From the NCBI GenBank assembly GCA_018402545.1, contig JAGYIL010000004.1, positions 160,422-224,421 on the forward strand: a stretch of 64,000 bases of DNA. Direction: 5' to 3'. Under the pieces are notes generated by a model that saw only the letters and a program-made list of their open reading frames with translations, had not been told where the DNA came from and ran no database searches. Within the stretch, counting starts at the first letter, position 1. The number at the start of each line of letters is the position of its first letter. Below are positions 16,847 to 26,544 of the stretch, in pieces. Made by a program: the position numbers and the translations under genes. Origin of the DNA: Saccharospirillum sp. GTDB lineage: Bacteria > Pseudomonadota > Gammaproteobacteria > Pseudomonadales > Natronospirillaceae.

Positions 16847-17095
16847 TCACGGCTTGAGCCGGCTTTCCAGATCGGCCAGCTGTTGCTCAAGGTCGGCCAG
16901 TTGCTCGCGCGTGCGCTGCAGCACGGCCTGTTGCGCTTCGAACTCCTCGCGGCTGACGACGTCGAGTTTGCTCAGTTGCGCTTGCATCAGGCTGCGCAGG
17001 TTCTGGCGCACCTCGCTGCGGGCCTGCTGGCCCTGGCTGAACAGTTCACTTGCCTGGCGGCTGATCTGGTCGAGTAGGTCTTCGGGCAGTTTCAT
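16847..17095 (-). CDS. ubiK: Ubiquinone biosynthesis accessory factor UbiK (BMFP/YqiC)
   Basis: Small 82-residue protein of the membrane fusogenic protein family. In E. coli, UbiK supports aerobic ubiquinone synthesis with UbiJ. The N-terminal segment MKLPEDLLDQISRQASELF is the amphipathic helix and VVSREEFEAQQAVLQRTREQL begins the C-terminal coiled coil, with heptad Leu residues to the end. I take the start at 17095; an open frame back to 17131 adds poor sequence. Confidence 0.88.
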   Translation of the reverse strand: MKLPEDLLDQISRQASELFSQGQQARSEVRQNLRSLMQAQLSKLDVVSREEFEAQQAVLQRTREQLADLEQQLADLESRLKP

Positions 17096-17221
17096 GGCTG
17101 TGCTCCATCGGGGTGCTTTCATACCGCACACTTATTGTGCAGCGCTCCAAATCAGTGCATCACAACTCGGTATGTGACGCAGTTCAATAGCTAACTGCTT
17201 GATATTAAAGGGTTAGTCGAG

Positions 17222-17238
17222 TTGGCACGGGCTTCGCT
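17222..17238 (+). promoter_or_regulatory. Sigma-54 promoter for glnK-amtB
   Basis: TTGGCACGGGCTTCGCT fits the -24/-12 consensus (TGGCAC-N5-TTGCW) with one mismatch, and keeps the strict GG-N10-GC spacing (GG at 17224-17225, GC at 17236-17237). It lies about 150 bases before glnK, as expected for NtrC-activated nitrogen-starvation control. Confidence 0.8.
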
Positions 17239-17257
17239 ATAGACCCTCCACGGATGA

Positions 17258-17728
<471 letters not shown>

Positions 17729-17758
17729 GCCGGGTTGACTAACGGGAGAGACTGAACA

Positions 17759-18973
17759 ATGAACGAATTGACGCAAGTACAATACGCACTCGATACCTTT
17801 TACTTTCTGATCTGCGGCGCTCTGGTGATGTGGATGGCCGCGGGCTTCTCCATGCTCGAAGCCGGCCTGGTCCGCGCCAAGAACACCACAGAAATTCTGA
17901 CCAAGAACGTGGCGCTGTATTCCATTTCCTGCACCATGTACCTGATCTGCGGTTACGCCATCATGTACGACGGTGGCCTGTTCCTGACCGGCATTACTGA
18001 AATTGGCGACGGCTACTACTCACCGTCTTCCGACTTCTTCTTCCAGGTGGTGTTTGTTGCCACGGCCATGTCGATCATCTCCGGTGCAGTTGCCGAGCGG
18101 ATGAAGCTGTGGGCCTTCCTGGTGTTTGCCGTTGTGATGACCGGCGTGATCTACCCGCTGGAAGGTTCCTGGACCTGGGGTGGTCAGGCCGTGTTTGGCA
18201 TGTACACCCTGGGCGACCTGGGCTTCAGTGACTTCGCTGGCTCTGGCATCGTGCACATGGCAGGCGCGTCTGCTGCACTGGCCGGTGTTCTGCTGCTAGG
18301 TGCTCGTAAGGGCAAATATGGCAAGAGCGGCGAAATCAATGCCATTCCGGGCTCCAACCTGCCGCTGGCTACCCTGGGTACCTTTATCCTGTGGATGGGC
18401 TGGTTCGGCTTCAACGGCGGTTCCGTACTGAAAGTGGCTGACGCCGAAAGCGCCAACGCCGTTGCCCTGGTGTTCCTGAACACCAACGCTGCTGCCGCTG
18501 GTGGGTCTGTTGCCGCCCTGATCCTGGCACGCCTGTGGTTCAAGAAAGCGGACCTGACCATGGCTCTGAACGGTGCCCTGGCTGGCCTGGTTGCCATTAC
18601 CGCTGAACCTTCAACACCAACCCCGCTGGTCGCCACGCTGTTTGGTGCCCTGGGTGGCCTGGTTGTGGTCTTCAGCATCGTGACACTCGACAAGATGAAG
18701 ATTGACGATCCTGTTGGTGCCATCTCTGTTCATGGTGTCGTGGGTCTGCTGGGTCTGTTGCTGGTGCCGTTCACCAACGATGGTGCAACCTTCACCGGCC
18801 AGATCATCGGCGCGCTGACCATCTTCATCTGGGTATTCGTTGCCTCACTGGTTGTCTGGGGAATCCTCAAGGCGGTTATGGGCATTCGTGTCACCGAGGA
18901 AGAAGAATACGAAGGCGTCGACATTGCCGAGTGCGGCATGGACGCTTACCCGGAATTCACCGGCTCCAAGTGA
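17759..18973 (+). CDS. amtB: Ammonium transporter AmtB
   Basis: Inner-membrane ammonium channel of 404 residues with about eleven membrane helices. Family motifs present are ALVMWMAAGFSMLEAGLVRAKN, DFAGSGIVHMAGASAAL (first pore His), LWMGWFGFNGGS and DPVGAISVHGVVG (second pore His). It starts without the signal peptide found in E. coli AmtB, as in some relatives. Co-transcribed with glnK from the sigma-54 promoter and closed by a strong terminator. Confidence 0.96.
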   Translation: MNELTQVQYALDTFYFLICGALVMWMAAGFSMLEAGLVRAKNTTEILTKNVALYSISCTMYLICGYAIMYDGGLFLTGITEIGDGYYSPSSDFFFQVVFVATAMSIISGAVAERMKLWAFLVFAVVMTGVIYPLEGSWTWGGQAVFGMYTLGDLGFSDFAGSGIVHMAGASAALAGVLLLGARKGKYGKSGEINAIPGSNLPLATLGTFILWMGWFGFNGGSVLKVADAESANAVALVFLNTNAAAAGGSVAALILARLWFKKADLTMALNGALAGLVAITAEPSTPTPLVATLFGALGGLVVVFSIVTLDKMKIDDPVGAISVHGVVGLLGLLLVPFTNDGATFTGQIIGALTIFIWVFVASLVVWGILKAVMGIRVTEEEEYEGVDIAECGMDAYPEFTGSK

Positions 18974-18998
18974 TCTCCGGCAAGTTGATCTAAACTCC

Positions 18999-19023
18999 AA
19001 AAGGGCCTTCGGGCCCTTTTTTG
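18999..19023 (+). terminator. Terminator after amtB
   Basis: AAAAGGGCC-TTC-GGGCCCTTTTTT type hairpin with a U-tract, about 25 bases after the stop. Confidence 0.9.
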
Positions 19024-19086
19024 TTGGCGGCTATACTGAGCGCCGGTTTTGACAGGTGTTTGAAATCTGCTTAACTTGAATTGTGA

Positions 19087-19491
<405 letters not shown>

Positions 19492-19578
19492 CGTCTCATT
19501 TTGCATTAGGCCGGTCCGCTGCCTGACTGTTTCCCCTGGTTAGGTATTAACGGCTGCCTGTTTTGCTGCAGTACCTCG

Positions 19579-19603
19579 CCGTTCCCCCTGAGCCTGTTTG
19601 GAG
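19579..19603 (+). repeat. Degenerate copy of dispersed GTTCGCCCTGAGC-type repeat
   Basis: CCGTTCCCCCTGAGCCTGTT matches the start of the better copy at 19730 with substitutions. Confidence 0.5.
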
Positions 19604-19639
19604 GTATGACAAACCACCGGTTAAACCCTGGCCCCAAGG

Positions 19640-19665
19640 GGGTTCGACAGGCTCACCCCGAACGG
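19640..19665 (-). repeat. Dispersed short repeat (TTCGACAGGCTCA type), inverted
   Basis: GGTTCGACAGGCTCACCCCG continues to AACGG. It is the reverse complement of the 19730 copy, so the pair at 19640 and 19730 can form a long hairpin between the convergent P-II and pspF genes. This short repeat is known from many proteobacterial genomes. Confidence 0.7.
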
Positions 19666-19729
19666 AATGGTGCACGGCGACCGCAACTACACCCTTAACG
19701 GAATTAGCAGGTGGTACTCAACACCACCC

Positions 19730-19756
19730 CCGTTCGCCCTGAGCTTGTCGAAGGGT
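19730..19756 (+). repeat. Dispersed short repeat (GTTCGCCCTGAGC type), direct
   Basis: CGTTCGCCCTGAGCTTGTCG followed by AAGGG. It is the partner of the inverted copy at 19640. Together they fill most of the 279-base gap and may serve as a two-way terminator. Confidence 0.7.
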
Positions 19757-19770
19757 CCCGGGGAAACTGT

Positions 19771-20781
19771 TTAATCACGAAACCGGCCCCCAGCCTTTTT
19801 CTCTATCAACCCATGCTTACGCAACTGGCTGCGAAACTGATGGTAACTAAGCCCCAGCGCTTCAGCCGCCCGCCCCTGGTGGCGGCCATTGGCATCCAGT
19901 GCGCCCTCCAGTAATGCCACTTCGTAACGACTGACCTGTTCACTGAAACTCTCGCCCGGGTTGGCTGAAAAGCCAGTCTCTGTTCTCTCCGGTGCGGGTT
20001 GCCAGGGTGAGTGAAAGGGGTCGAGCACCAGGTCGTCGATGGGTTCGGCTTCATTGCCCCAGCGGTAAACACTGCGCTCGATGGCGTTTTTGAGTTCGCG
20101 GACATTACCGTAGAAGGGGTGTCTGGTTAGCTGCTCCAGTGCCCGGCCGGTAAACCCCGGAAAGACCTCCCAGCCCAGTTCACTGCTCATCTGAATGCCG
20201 AATTGATCGGCAAGCAGGGTGATGTCGTCGTGGCGGTGGCGCAGTGGCGGCAGGGTGAGTACGTCGAAGGCGAGGCGGTCGAGCAGGTCGGCGCGGAAGC
20301 GGCCTTCTGCGGCGAGCCCCGGCAGGTGTTCGTTGGTGGCGGCGATGATGCGAACGTCGACGGTCAGGGTTTGCTGGCCGCCGAGGCGTTCGAATTCGCC
20401 GTATTCGATCAGCCGCAGCAATTTTTCCTGTAACGCCTGCGACATGTTGCCCACTTCATCCAGAAACAGGGTGCCTTCGTGCGCGCGCTCGAAGCGGCCT
20501 TTATGCAGCCGGGTAGCGCCAGTAAAGGCGCCGGGTTCGTAGCCGAACAGGTCGGCATCGAGCAGGGATTCGCTGATGGCGCCGCAGTTGATTTTCAGAA
20601 ACGGCTGTTGCCAGCGTTGCGACAGAAAATGCAGCCGTTCGGCGATCAGTTCCTTGCCCGTACCCCGTTCGCCGATGACCAGTACAGGGCGGTTGAGCGG
20701 GGCGACCTGGGATACCCGGTCTAACAGGTCAGACAGGGCCGGGCTTTCGCCAAGGATTCGCTGTGGGCTGCGCTCGGTCAT
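19771..20781 (-). CDS. pspF: Phage shock protein operon activator PspF
   Basis: Sigma-54 enhancer-binding protein of 336 residues that lacks an N-terminal receiver, as PspF does. The AAA+ domain begins almost at once (GESPALSDLL), with Walker A GERGTGKE, the sigma-54 contact loop GAFTGA, Walker B GTLFLDEVGN and the arginine-finger region. The C-terminal Fis-type helix-turn-helix ends GRAAEALGLSYHQFRSQLRKHGL. It is divergent from the psp genes, the standard arrangement, and should be held inactive by PspA until envelope stress. Confidence 0.95.
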   Translation of the reverse strand: MTERSPQRILGESPALSDLLDRVSQVAPLNRPVLVIGERGTGKELIAERLHFLSQRWQQPFLKINCGAISESLLDADLFGYEPGAFTGATRLHKGRFERAHEGTLFLDEVGNMSQALQEKLLRLIEYGEFERLGGQQTLTVDVRIIAATNEHLPGLAAEGRFRADLLDRLAFDVLTLPPLRHRHDDITLLADQFGIQMSSELGWEVFPGFTGRALEQLTRHPFYGNVRELKNAIERSVYRWGNEAEPIDDLVLDPFHSPWQPAPERTETGFSANPGESFSEQVSRYEVALLEGALDANGRHQGRAAEALGLSYHQFRSQLRKHGLIEKKAGGRFRD

Positions 20782-20898
20782 GTCTTTTCTCGATATATTG
20801 GTTTATATGGCTAAATAAATTAGCCCTGGAGGCTAATAAAGTCTAGCGCTGTGTGAGGTGAAATCCATAAAGTTGCTATAAATCAATGGGTTACCGAC

Positions 20899-20915
20899 TT
20901 GGCACGGTATCTGTA
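20899..20915 (+). promoter_or_regulatory. Sigma-54 promoter for the psp operon
   Basis: TTGGCACGGTATCTGTA has the -24 TGGCACG element and a G at the -12 position at N10 spacing, with T in place of C. It lies 74 bases before the first psp-side gene and opposite pspF. Confidence 0.65.
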
Positions 20916-20988
20916 ATAGCAATGGTGTAACGCAACCAATCACTGACGATTTGCTGTAGCCAGGGATTATCAGGCAGAGGGACACACC

Positions 20989-21156
20989 ATGTTTATGTTG
21001 AACCCGCGCGCACCACTGTATATGGGCATGATTACGCTGAGCAGCGCCCTGGCCGTCGTGACGCACCTGGGCATCGGAATATTGACGTTCGTCTGGATGA
21101 CCTTGCTCTACGAGAGCATTACGCATCTGTTCGGGCGGTCGTCCGACGAACGCTAG
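20989..21156 (+). CDS. Small membrane peptide at the head of the psp operon
   Basis: A 55-residue reading frame starting MFMLNPRAPLYMGM, preceded by AGAGGGA at a good distance. It has one strongly hydrophobic helix (about residues 12-42) and a charged C-terminal end (GRSSDER). It lies between the sigma-54 promoter and pspA, 65 bases ahead of pspA, so it should be co-induced. No family recognised. Hydrophobicity, start site and location support a real gene of the envelope-stress response. Confidence 0.6.
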   Translation: MFMLNPRAPLYMGMITLSSALAVVTHLGIGILTFVWMTLLYESITHLFGRSSDER

Positions 21157-21221
21157 AACAACGCTGGACGCTTGTTTCAGCCAGCTTAGTTAAGACTATT
21201 TGGTAATCAGGAGTACGAGCT

Positions 21222-21896
21222 ATGGGTATATTTTCAAGACTGACCGACATCATTAATTCCAATCTGACCGCCTTACTGGACCGGGCTGAAGATCCGCAGA
21301 AGATGATTCGGCTGATCATTCAGGAAATGGAAGAAACGCTGGTGGAAGTGCGCAGCAGTTCTGCGCGTATCATTGCCGACAAGAAAGACGCCCAGCGCCG
21401 GCTCGACCGCTTGCATGCGGAAGTGGCTGAATGGGAAGCCAAGGCGACCCTGGCGCTGGAGAAAAACCGTGAGGATCTGGCTCGTGCTGCGCTGGCGGAA
21501 AAACAGGTCTTACAGGAAGAAGAGGCTATTATTGAGCAGGAATTCAAGGCGCTGGATGAGCATCTGAAGCAGTTGTCCGGAGAGATCGGGCAGTTGCAGC
21601 AGAAGCTGACCGACGCCAAAGCGAAGCAGAAGTCCATGGTTATGCGGCATCAGACGGTGTCGACGCGTCGCCGGGCGAAAGAGCAACTGTCGCGCGAGTC
21701 GCTGCAGGATGCCTTTGACAAGTTCGAGCGCTACGAACGCCGCATGGATTCGATGGAAAGCGAGATCGAAGCGATGGATTTGGGCAAGAGCGACCGCACA
21801 GATCTGGCCGGCGAAATCGACAGCCTGGTTCGGGACGACAGCATCAATCTTGAGCTGGAACGCCTCAAGGCAAAAATGAAAAATCGCCCGGAATAA
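21222..21896 (+). CDS. pspA: Phage shock protein A
   Basis: Peripheral inner-membrane protein of the PspA/IM30 (ESCRT-III-like) family, 224 residues. The N-terminal amphipathic helix and PspA signature (MGIFSRLTDIINSNLTALLDRAEDPQKMIRL) are followed by long coiled-coil helices. It binds stressed membranes and inhibits PspF. GGAG precedes the start; pspB and pspC follow in order. Confidence 0.96.
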   Translation: MGIFSRLTDIINSNLTALLDRAEDPQKMIRLIIQEMEETLVEVRSSSARIIADKKDAQRRLDRLHAEVAEWEAKATLALEKNREDLARAALAEKQVLQEEEAIIEQEFKALDEHLKQLSGEIGQLQQKLTDAKAKQKSMVMRHQTVSTRRRAKEQLSRESLQDAFDKFERYERRMDSMESEIEAMDLGKSDRTDLAGEIDSLVRDDSINLELERLKAKMKNRPE

Positions 21897-21945
21897 TACT
21901 GAGCCGCGGGCCGGCCTGATTGGTTGGCCTACAAGGAGTTAAGGC

Positions 21946-22179
21946 ATGCATTTCTTTGAATTCTTGTTTGTCCCAACCATTCTGTTTTTGGTAGTGGTGA
22001 TGCCAATCTGGCTGGTGCTGGACTATCGCCACAAGGGGCGAACCCGACAGGGGCTGTCTGAGGATGACCAGGTTAAGTTGGATGACCTGCTGCGCACCCT
22101 CGATAAGGTTGTCGACCGGGTCGATGCCCTGGAAGGTATTTTGGATGAACGCAGCCCCCGCTGGAAGCGGGAACGCTGA
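21946..22179 (+). CDS. pspB: Phage shock protein B
   Basis: A 77-residue membrane protein with an N-terminal helix (about 5-27), then a cytosolic coiled coil (DDLLRTLDKVVDRVDALEGIL). With PspC it relays membrane stress to PspA. AAGGAG sits ahead of the start. Confidence 0.92.
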   Translation: MHFFEFLFVPTILFLVVVMPIWLVLDYRHKGRTRQGLSEDDQVKLDDLLRTLDKVVDRVDALEGILDERSPRWKRER

Positions 22180-22197
22180 TACGTCGGAGAGACTCTA

Positions 22198-22635
22198 ATG
22201 ACTAAGAAAGAATTCTGGCAGCGTCGCCGCGAAGGCTTCGGCATGAACCTGTACCGGAACAAGAAAGACGGCTGGCTCGGCGGTGTTTGTGCGGGTCTGG
22301 CCGACCACTTTAACATTGAACCCTGGATTGCCCGGTTGATCGTGGTGGCGGGATTTATGTTTTTTGGATTCCTGACCATGCTGGCCTACATCGGCGCCTG
22401 TGTCGCCATGGCACCTCGTCCCAAAGGCCCGGTGCAACAGGAATACCAGTACGACGAGAACAGCCATCAGGACCGGCCGCGGAACCTGTTTCGCTATGGT
22501 GAAAGCCCCAGCGAACGGCTCAGTACGGCTCAGGAGCGTCTGAACCGTGTGCTGAGCCGGGTCGAACGAATGGAGCAGTATGTGACCTCCAGGCGCTACG
22601 AACTGGACCGGGAATTCTCCAGAATTCAGGATTAA
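22198..22635 (+). CDS. pspC: Phage shock protein C
   Basis: A 145-residue PspC-domain protein. The domain spans about 18-80 (LYRNKKDGWLGGVCAGLADHF, then a helix with GFMFFGFLTMLAYIGACV), followed by a coiled-coil tail. It is 18 bases after pspB. It acts as a membrane sensor with PspB. Confidence 0.93.
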   Translation: MTKKEFWQRRREGFGMNLYRNKKDGWLGGVCAGLADHFNIEPWIARLIVVAGFMFFGFLTMLAYIGACVAMAPRPKGPVQQEYQYDENSHQDRPRNLFRYGESPSERLSTAQERLNRVLSRVERMEQYVTSRRYELDREFSRIQD

Positions 22636-22667
22636 CGGGCATGGCAGTCTGACTGGCCCGTGCCCGT
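22635..22667 (+). terminator. Hairpin at the end of the psp operon
   Basis: ACGGGCA and TGCCCGT pair around an inner CAGT/ACTG stem, starting at the last base of the pspC stop. There is no U-tract, so termination is likely only partial. Confidence 0.4.
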
Positions 22668-22724
22668 GCATTGCGGTAAAGTGCGGCCAGTCCATTCAAG
22701 CCCGTCTGCCAAAGAGAATCCACT

Positions 22725-23279
22725 GTGTCGAACCGCCCCGATGATCCGCCAGCCGACCGCGCCCCGGTCACCGGCTGGCGCGATACCATACGCCGGCCCA
22801 CCTTCTGGGTTGTGGTCGTTTTACTGGTCGGCTTTGTCTATCTGCAATGGCCGACCCGCCTGAAACCAGTTGATCAGCCCGACTACGTGACGACCACGAT
22901 CGACGACGCCATTGTCGTTGAATGGGAAGCTCCGCCCAGTGCCCAGCCGGATGCGGACAACGACGCCTGGTTTTTACGGCGCCGGGGGATGGATTTTCTG
23001 GTGCAAACCGGCGATCTGACTCAGCCTCTGCCCGAATTGGCAGGCCGCATGCTGGAGATTGACCGCGAGCAAGTGGCGGGAAGCGTATACGAGCCACTGC
23101 AAAGCAGTGCATCGACCGCCCGCTACGCTCTGTTTGACGCCGAAAACCGGATTCAACGCCACCGGCTCTATGCGGTCGACTCAGGCTGGGTAAAAATATC
23201 GGTCTTGTACAAAGGCCAGAATGAAGAGCGTGAAGCCCGGGCTCAGCGGTTTATGAACCGGGTTACGCCTCTGCAATGA
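22725..23279 (+). CDS. Single-pass membrane protein of unknown function
   Basis: Product of 184 residues from a GTG start. A basic N-terminal tail is followed by one membrane helix (FWVVVVLLVGFVYLQW, about 27-43) and a predicted periplasmic domain of about 135 residues with mixed alpha-beta character. No family recognised. It follows the psp genes by 90 bases and might belong to the envelope-stress group, though the hairpin between weakens that. Confidence 0.7.
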   Translation: MSNRPDDPPADRAPVTGWRDTIRRPTFWVVVVLLVGFVYLQWPTRLKPVDQPDYVTTTIDDAIVVEWEAPPSAQPDADNDAWFLRRRGMDFLVQTGDLTQPLPELAGRMLEIDREQVAGSVYEPLQSSASTARYALFDAENRIQRHRLYAVDSGWVKISVLYKGQNEEREARAQRFMNRVTPLQ

Positions 23280-23367
23280 GCGCCTGGCTGGTGTCAGCAT
23301 CTGAATAACCGCGCGCATCCTAACCAACAACAAGAAGGGTCCCGAGTGACCCCGGGGAATGCCCTGC

Positions 23368-24378
23368 ATGAACCATGACTCCTCCTCTAAAATCTATCGC
23401 TGGGCCGTTGTAGGCACCGGTGGCATGGCCGACCAGTTTGTTGCTGATGCCCGGCACGGAAACGGCGGTGAGTTTGTCGCCGTATGCTCGCGCTCCAAGG
23501 CCAGCGCACAGACCTTTGCCGACCGCCATGGAATCGCACTGGCGTTCGACGACCTCGATACCCTGCTGGCGCGGGATGACATCGATGTGGTTTACATCGC
23601 CAGCCCCCATACCCAGCATCGCCAGCAGGCCCTGGCGGCCATGGAGGCGGGCAAGGCCGTACTGGTCGAAAAGCCGGCCACCGTGAACGCGGCCCAGACC
23701 AGAAGCCTGTATGAGACCGCCGAACGGTGCCAGGTGCTGTGCGTTGAGGCGCTGTGGACGCGCTTCAGTCCGGTTTACCGGTCGGTTCTGGCGGATCTGA
23801 GATCCGGCCGTATCGGCCAGGTGCGTCATTGCCAGGCCAGCTTCGGTTTTGCGGCACCGGCCGACCCGAATCATCGACTGAACGCCCCGGAACTCGCCGG
23901 TGGCGCACTGCTGGATATCGGCATTTACCCCCTGTTGTTGCCACTGGATCTGTTCGGTGCGCCTGCGGACATTGAAGGTGACGTGACGCTTGGTGTTCGC
24001 GGTGTCGACCGCTCGGCCGATCTGGTGTTGCGGTATTCAGACGGGGCGCGTGCATCACTGTCGTACAGCCTGGACTTTCCGTTGCCGACGCAGGCGACCA
24101 TCAGTGGTGAAGACGGCTGGGTAGAAATCAAAGCGCCCTGGTTTGCCAGCCAGGCGGCCCGCTGGCAGGTCGGTAAGGCACCGGTCAGTCAGCAGCAATA
24201 CCCATTGCTGGGGCGCGGCTATCACTATGAATTTAGTGCGGTGAACCGCAGTCTGGCGGCTGGTTTGCAGCAATGTGAAGAACACAGCTGGGCCGATTCT
24301 CTGGCCCTGGCCGAGGTGATGGACCGCATTCGCAAGCGCTGGGGGCCGGATTACGGCGCCGAGCTGGAAGGCATCTGA
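23368..24378 (+). CDS. Gfo/Idh/MocA-family NAD(P)-dependent oxidoreductase
   Basis: Cytosolic dehydrogenase of about 336 residues. The Rossmann motif is VVGTGGMA near the N terminus. VEKPATVN is the EKP motif whose Lys orients substrate and cofactor, and GGALLDIGIYPLLL is the C-terminal-domain signature. The overall sequence is like dihydrodiol dehydrogenase/sugar-oxidoreductase members. I favour the ATG at 23368, 10 bases after GGGG; one at 23359 is too close to it. Substrate unknown; a sugar is plausible given the glucosidase gene nearby. Confidence 0.88.
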   Translation: MNHDSSSKIYRWAVVGTGGMADQFVADARHGNGGEFVAVCSRSKASAQTFADRHGIALAFDDLDTLLARDDIDVVYIASPHTQHRQQALAAMEAGKAVLVEKPATVNAAQTRSLYETAERCQVLCVEALWTRFSPVYRSVLADLRSGRIGQVRHCQASFGFAAPADPNHRLNAPELAGGALLDIGIYPLLLPLDLFGAPADIEGDVTLGVRGVDRSADLVLRYSDGARASLSYSLDFPLPTQATISGEDGWVEIKAPWFASQAARWQVGKAPVSQQQYPLLGRGYHYEFSAVNRSLAAGLQQCEEHSWADSLALAEVMDRIRKRWGPDYGAELEGI

Positions 24379-24618
24379 CGGGGGTAGATGATCGTCAGGT
24401 AGTCGGTTCTCGTCGGAAAACGGGGCATGGTTGTCGCCGGTGCCAGCCAAATCGTCGGAGCAGGTTCAACCCATGCAGCCGCCTGTGAAAACCCCAGTAG
24501 AATGCCAAGTGCCAGCCCCTTGAGTGCAGGGCGGGGAAGGCGTTAGGAGCAGGGTATAGTGCGATGCTTCCGGTCGTCAGACATCGCGCTCACTTCGGTT
24601 CGTCTTCGGTTAAACCTG
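24379..24618. other. Gap between convergent genes, possible short remnant
   Basis: No terminator or repeat of the main family is seen. On the minus strand one frame stays open from 24542 to 24351 and reads like a signal peptide (LKGLALGILLGFSQAAAW), but it has no ATG, GTG or TTG start and no ribosome site. It may be a decayed gene or chance. Confidence 0.3.
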
Positions 24619-26316
24619 TTACGCATGGTCTGCTCCGCTAATCCGGTACACCCGTGCTTCGAAAGGCGCCAATGCTAATGACTGGCGTGCATCGTCGGTT
24701 GGCAGATTCCCAAGCACCAGAGCCGCGCTGTCCAGTTGAACCAATGCCGGGTCGATGTCTGCGGGTCGGTCACTCAGGTTGCACAGCACAATGAAATGCT
24801 CGTCACCGCTGCGACGGTAGGCAAAAATCTGCGGGTGCTCTGCCAGCAACAAGTCATATTGCCCATAAATAAGCGTTGGGTGTTCGCGACGCAAACGAAT
24901 CAGTTGCTGGTAATAAGCCAATACCGAATTCGGGTCCTGCTGTTGCGTGGCGACGTTGATATCCCGGGTATTGGGGTTTACGGCCAGCCAGGGGGTGCCG
25001 GTGGTAAAGCCGCCGTGTTCGCTGCTGTTCCATTGCATGGGGGTGCGTGAATTATCGCGGGCGTTGTCGCGAATGCTGGTGAGAATATCCTCTTCGCCCC
25101 AGCCCTGTTCGCGGCGCTGCCGGGCCAGGTTGTGAATGGCGACGTCGTCGAATTGCTGCAATTCGGTGAAGGGGTAGTTGGTCATCCCCAGTTCCTGGCC
25201 CTGGTAAATGAAGGGCGTACCCTGCATCAGAAAATACAGGGTAGCGATGGCGGTGGCGCTTTCGCGCCAGTAACACTGGTCGTCGCCCCAGGTTGAAACA
25301 ATGCGCGGTATGTCGTGATTTTCGACAAACAAGGCATTCCAGCCCTGGCCTTCCAACCCTTTTTGCCAGCGCGTCAGCACCTGTTTCAGGTGCGGCAGGT
25401 CGAGCCCGGCAGCACCGTCGGTTTGCCAGAGTTTGAGCTGTTCGAACTGAAACAGCATGTTGAAATTGCGTTGTTCGGGCGCGACCCACTCGGGCGCCTG
25501 GTCGACGTTGACGCCATTGGCTTCGCCAACGGTCATGATGTCGTAGTGGGCAAAGGTGTTGGCGCATAGGTCACTGATGTAATCCATCACGCCGTCGACG
25601 TTCATGTGGCCGGCGGCGGAGGGCACGGTCGGCAACCCTTTGGGGTTCGGCATGTCTGGCAAACCCGGCTGCTTTCGAATATGGGAGATGGCATCAATCC
25701 TAAAACCGTCGACGCCCTTGTCGAGCCACCAGCGCACCATGTCGTACAAGGCGGCGCGCATCTCGGTGTTTTCCCAGTTCAGGTCGGGCTGTTTGCGTGA
25801 AAACACGTGCATGAAATATTCGTCGGTCGCGGCATCGTATTCCCACACCGATTCGTTAAAAATGCTTTCCCAGTTATTGGGCGGCTGGCCATTCTTGCCT
25901 TCGCGCCAGATGTACCAGTCCCGTTTCGGGTTGGTTTTCGATGAGCGTGATTCAAGAAACCAGGGGTGTTCATCACTGCTGTGGTTCAACACCAGGTCGA
26001 GCAAAATACGCAAGCCGCGTTTGTGGGCTTCCTCCAGCAGTCGATCGAAATCAGCAAGCGTACCGAAGTCGGCCATGATGTCCTGATAGTCACTGATGTC
26101 ATACCCATTGTCGTCGTTCGGTGACGAGAAAATCGGGCACAACCAGAGCACGGTAACCCCAAGTTCCTGCAAGTAGTCGAGCTTGCTGATAATGCCGTTC
26201 AGATCACCAATGCCATCGCCATTGCTGTCCATAAAGCTGCGCGGGTAAATCTGATACACCACGGCTTCTTTCCACCAGGTGCGATCGTATGTCTGAGTTG
26301 GGAGAGCTGTATTCAA
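24619..26316 (-). CDS. GH13 alpha-glucosidase (oligo-1,6-glucosidase type)
   Basis: Cytosolic alpha-glucoside hydrolase of 565 residues with no signal peptide. It has the GH13 conserved regions: DLVLNHSSDEHPWF, GFRIDAISH with the nucleophile Asp, the acid/base Glu in VGEANG, and FVENHDIPR with the transition-state Asp. The N terminus WWKEAVVYQIYPRSFMDSNGDGIGDL is typical of subfamilies 17, 23, 30 and 31. Likely substrates are maltose, isomaltose or short oligosaccharides; the specificity residues do not settle which. No sugar transporter is adjacent. A repeat element sits in its upstream gap. Confidence 0.92.
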   Translation of the reverse strand: MNTALPTQTYDRTWWKEAVVYQIYPRSFMDSNGDGIGDLNGIISKLDYLQELGVTVLWLCPIFSSPNDDNGYDISDYQDIMADFGTLADFDRLLEEAHKRGLRILLDLVLNHSSDEHPWFLESRSSKTNPKRDWYIWREGKNGQPPNNWESIFNESVWEYDAATDEYFMHVFSRKQPDLNWENTEMRAALYDMVRWWLDKGVDGFRIDAISHIRKQPGLPDMPNPKGLPTVPSAAGHMNVDGVMDYISDLCANTFAHYDIMTVGEANGVNVDQAPEWVAPEQRNFNMLFQFEQLKLWQTDGAAGLDLPHLKQVLTRWQKGLEGQGWNALFVENHDIPRIVSTWGDDQCYWRESATAIATLYFLMQGTPFIYQGQELGMTNYPFTELQQFDDVAIHNLARQRREQGWGEEDILTSIRDNARDNSRTPMQWNSSEHGGFTTGTPWLAVNPNTRDINVATQQQDPNSVLAYYQQLIRLRREHPTLIYGQYDLLLAEHPQIFAYRRSGDEHFIVLCNLSDRPADIDPALVQLDSAALVLGNLPTDDARQSLALAPFEARVYRISGADHA

Positions 26317-26437
26317 GTGGTGTTCCTGTGAGGTTATGGCGTTGCGTTTAAGTGACCGGTGATAAGAACGCGCGCAGGTTAAACAAGTTCGGGACTGTGG
26401 TTGCTTTTAACCCGTTGGCTGAAAGTCGTGCCAGACA

Positions 26438-26544
26438 CTGGGTAGGCCTATCCGGGGTCGGGCGGAATGCCGCCCACTCAATCCTTCCATGGAGCCTAGA
26501 CCGCAGCATCCCTGCTGCGGACTACCCCGGATAGGCCTACCCAG
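26438..26544 (+). repeat. Palindromic repeat family, copy 1 (short form)
   Basis: Arms GGGTAGGCCTATCCGGGG and CCCCGGATAGGCCTACCC are perfect complements. Inside are TTCCATGGAGCCTAGACC and an inner hairpin CCGCAGCAT/TGCTGCGG. The 5' shoulder differs from most copies (GGGCGGAATGCCGCCC, itself a small hairpin shared with copy 2). It lies in the 493-base gap between divergent genes; beyond it I see nothing definite except the next gene's ribosome site. Confidence 0.9.

Noticed and set aside
24351..24542. Minus-strand open stretch resembling a signal peptide after the Gfo/Idh/MocA gene
   Set aside because: No usual start codon or ribosome site, and it runs into the 3' end of the opposite gene. 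Kept only as a possible remnant.
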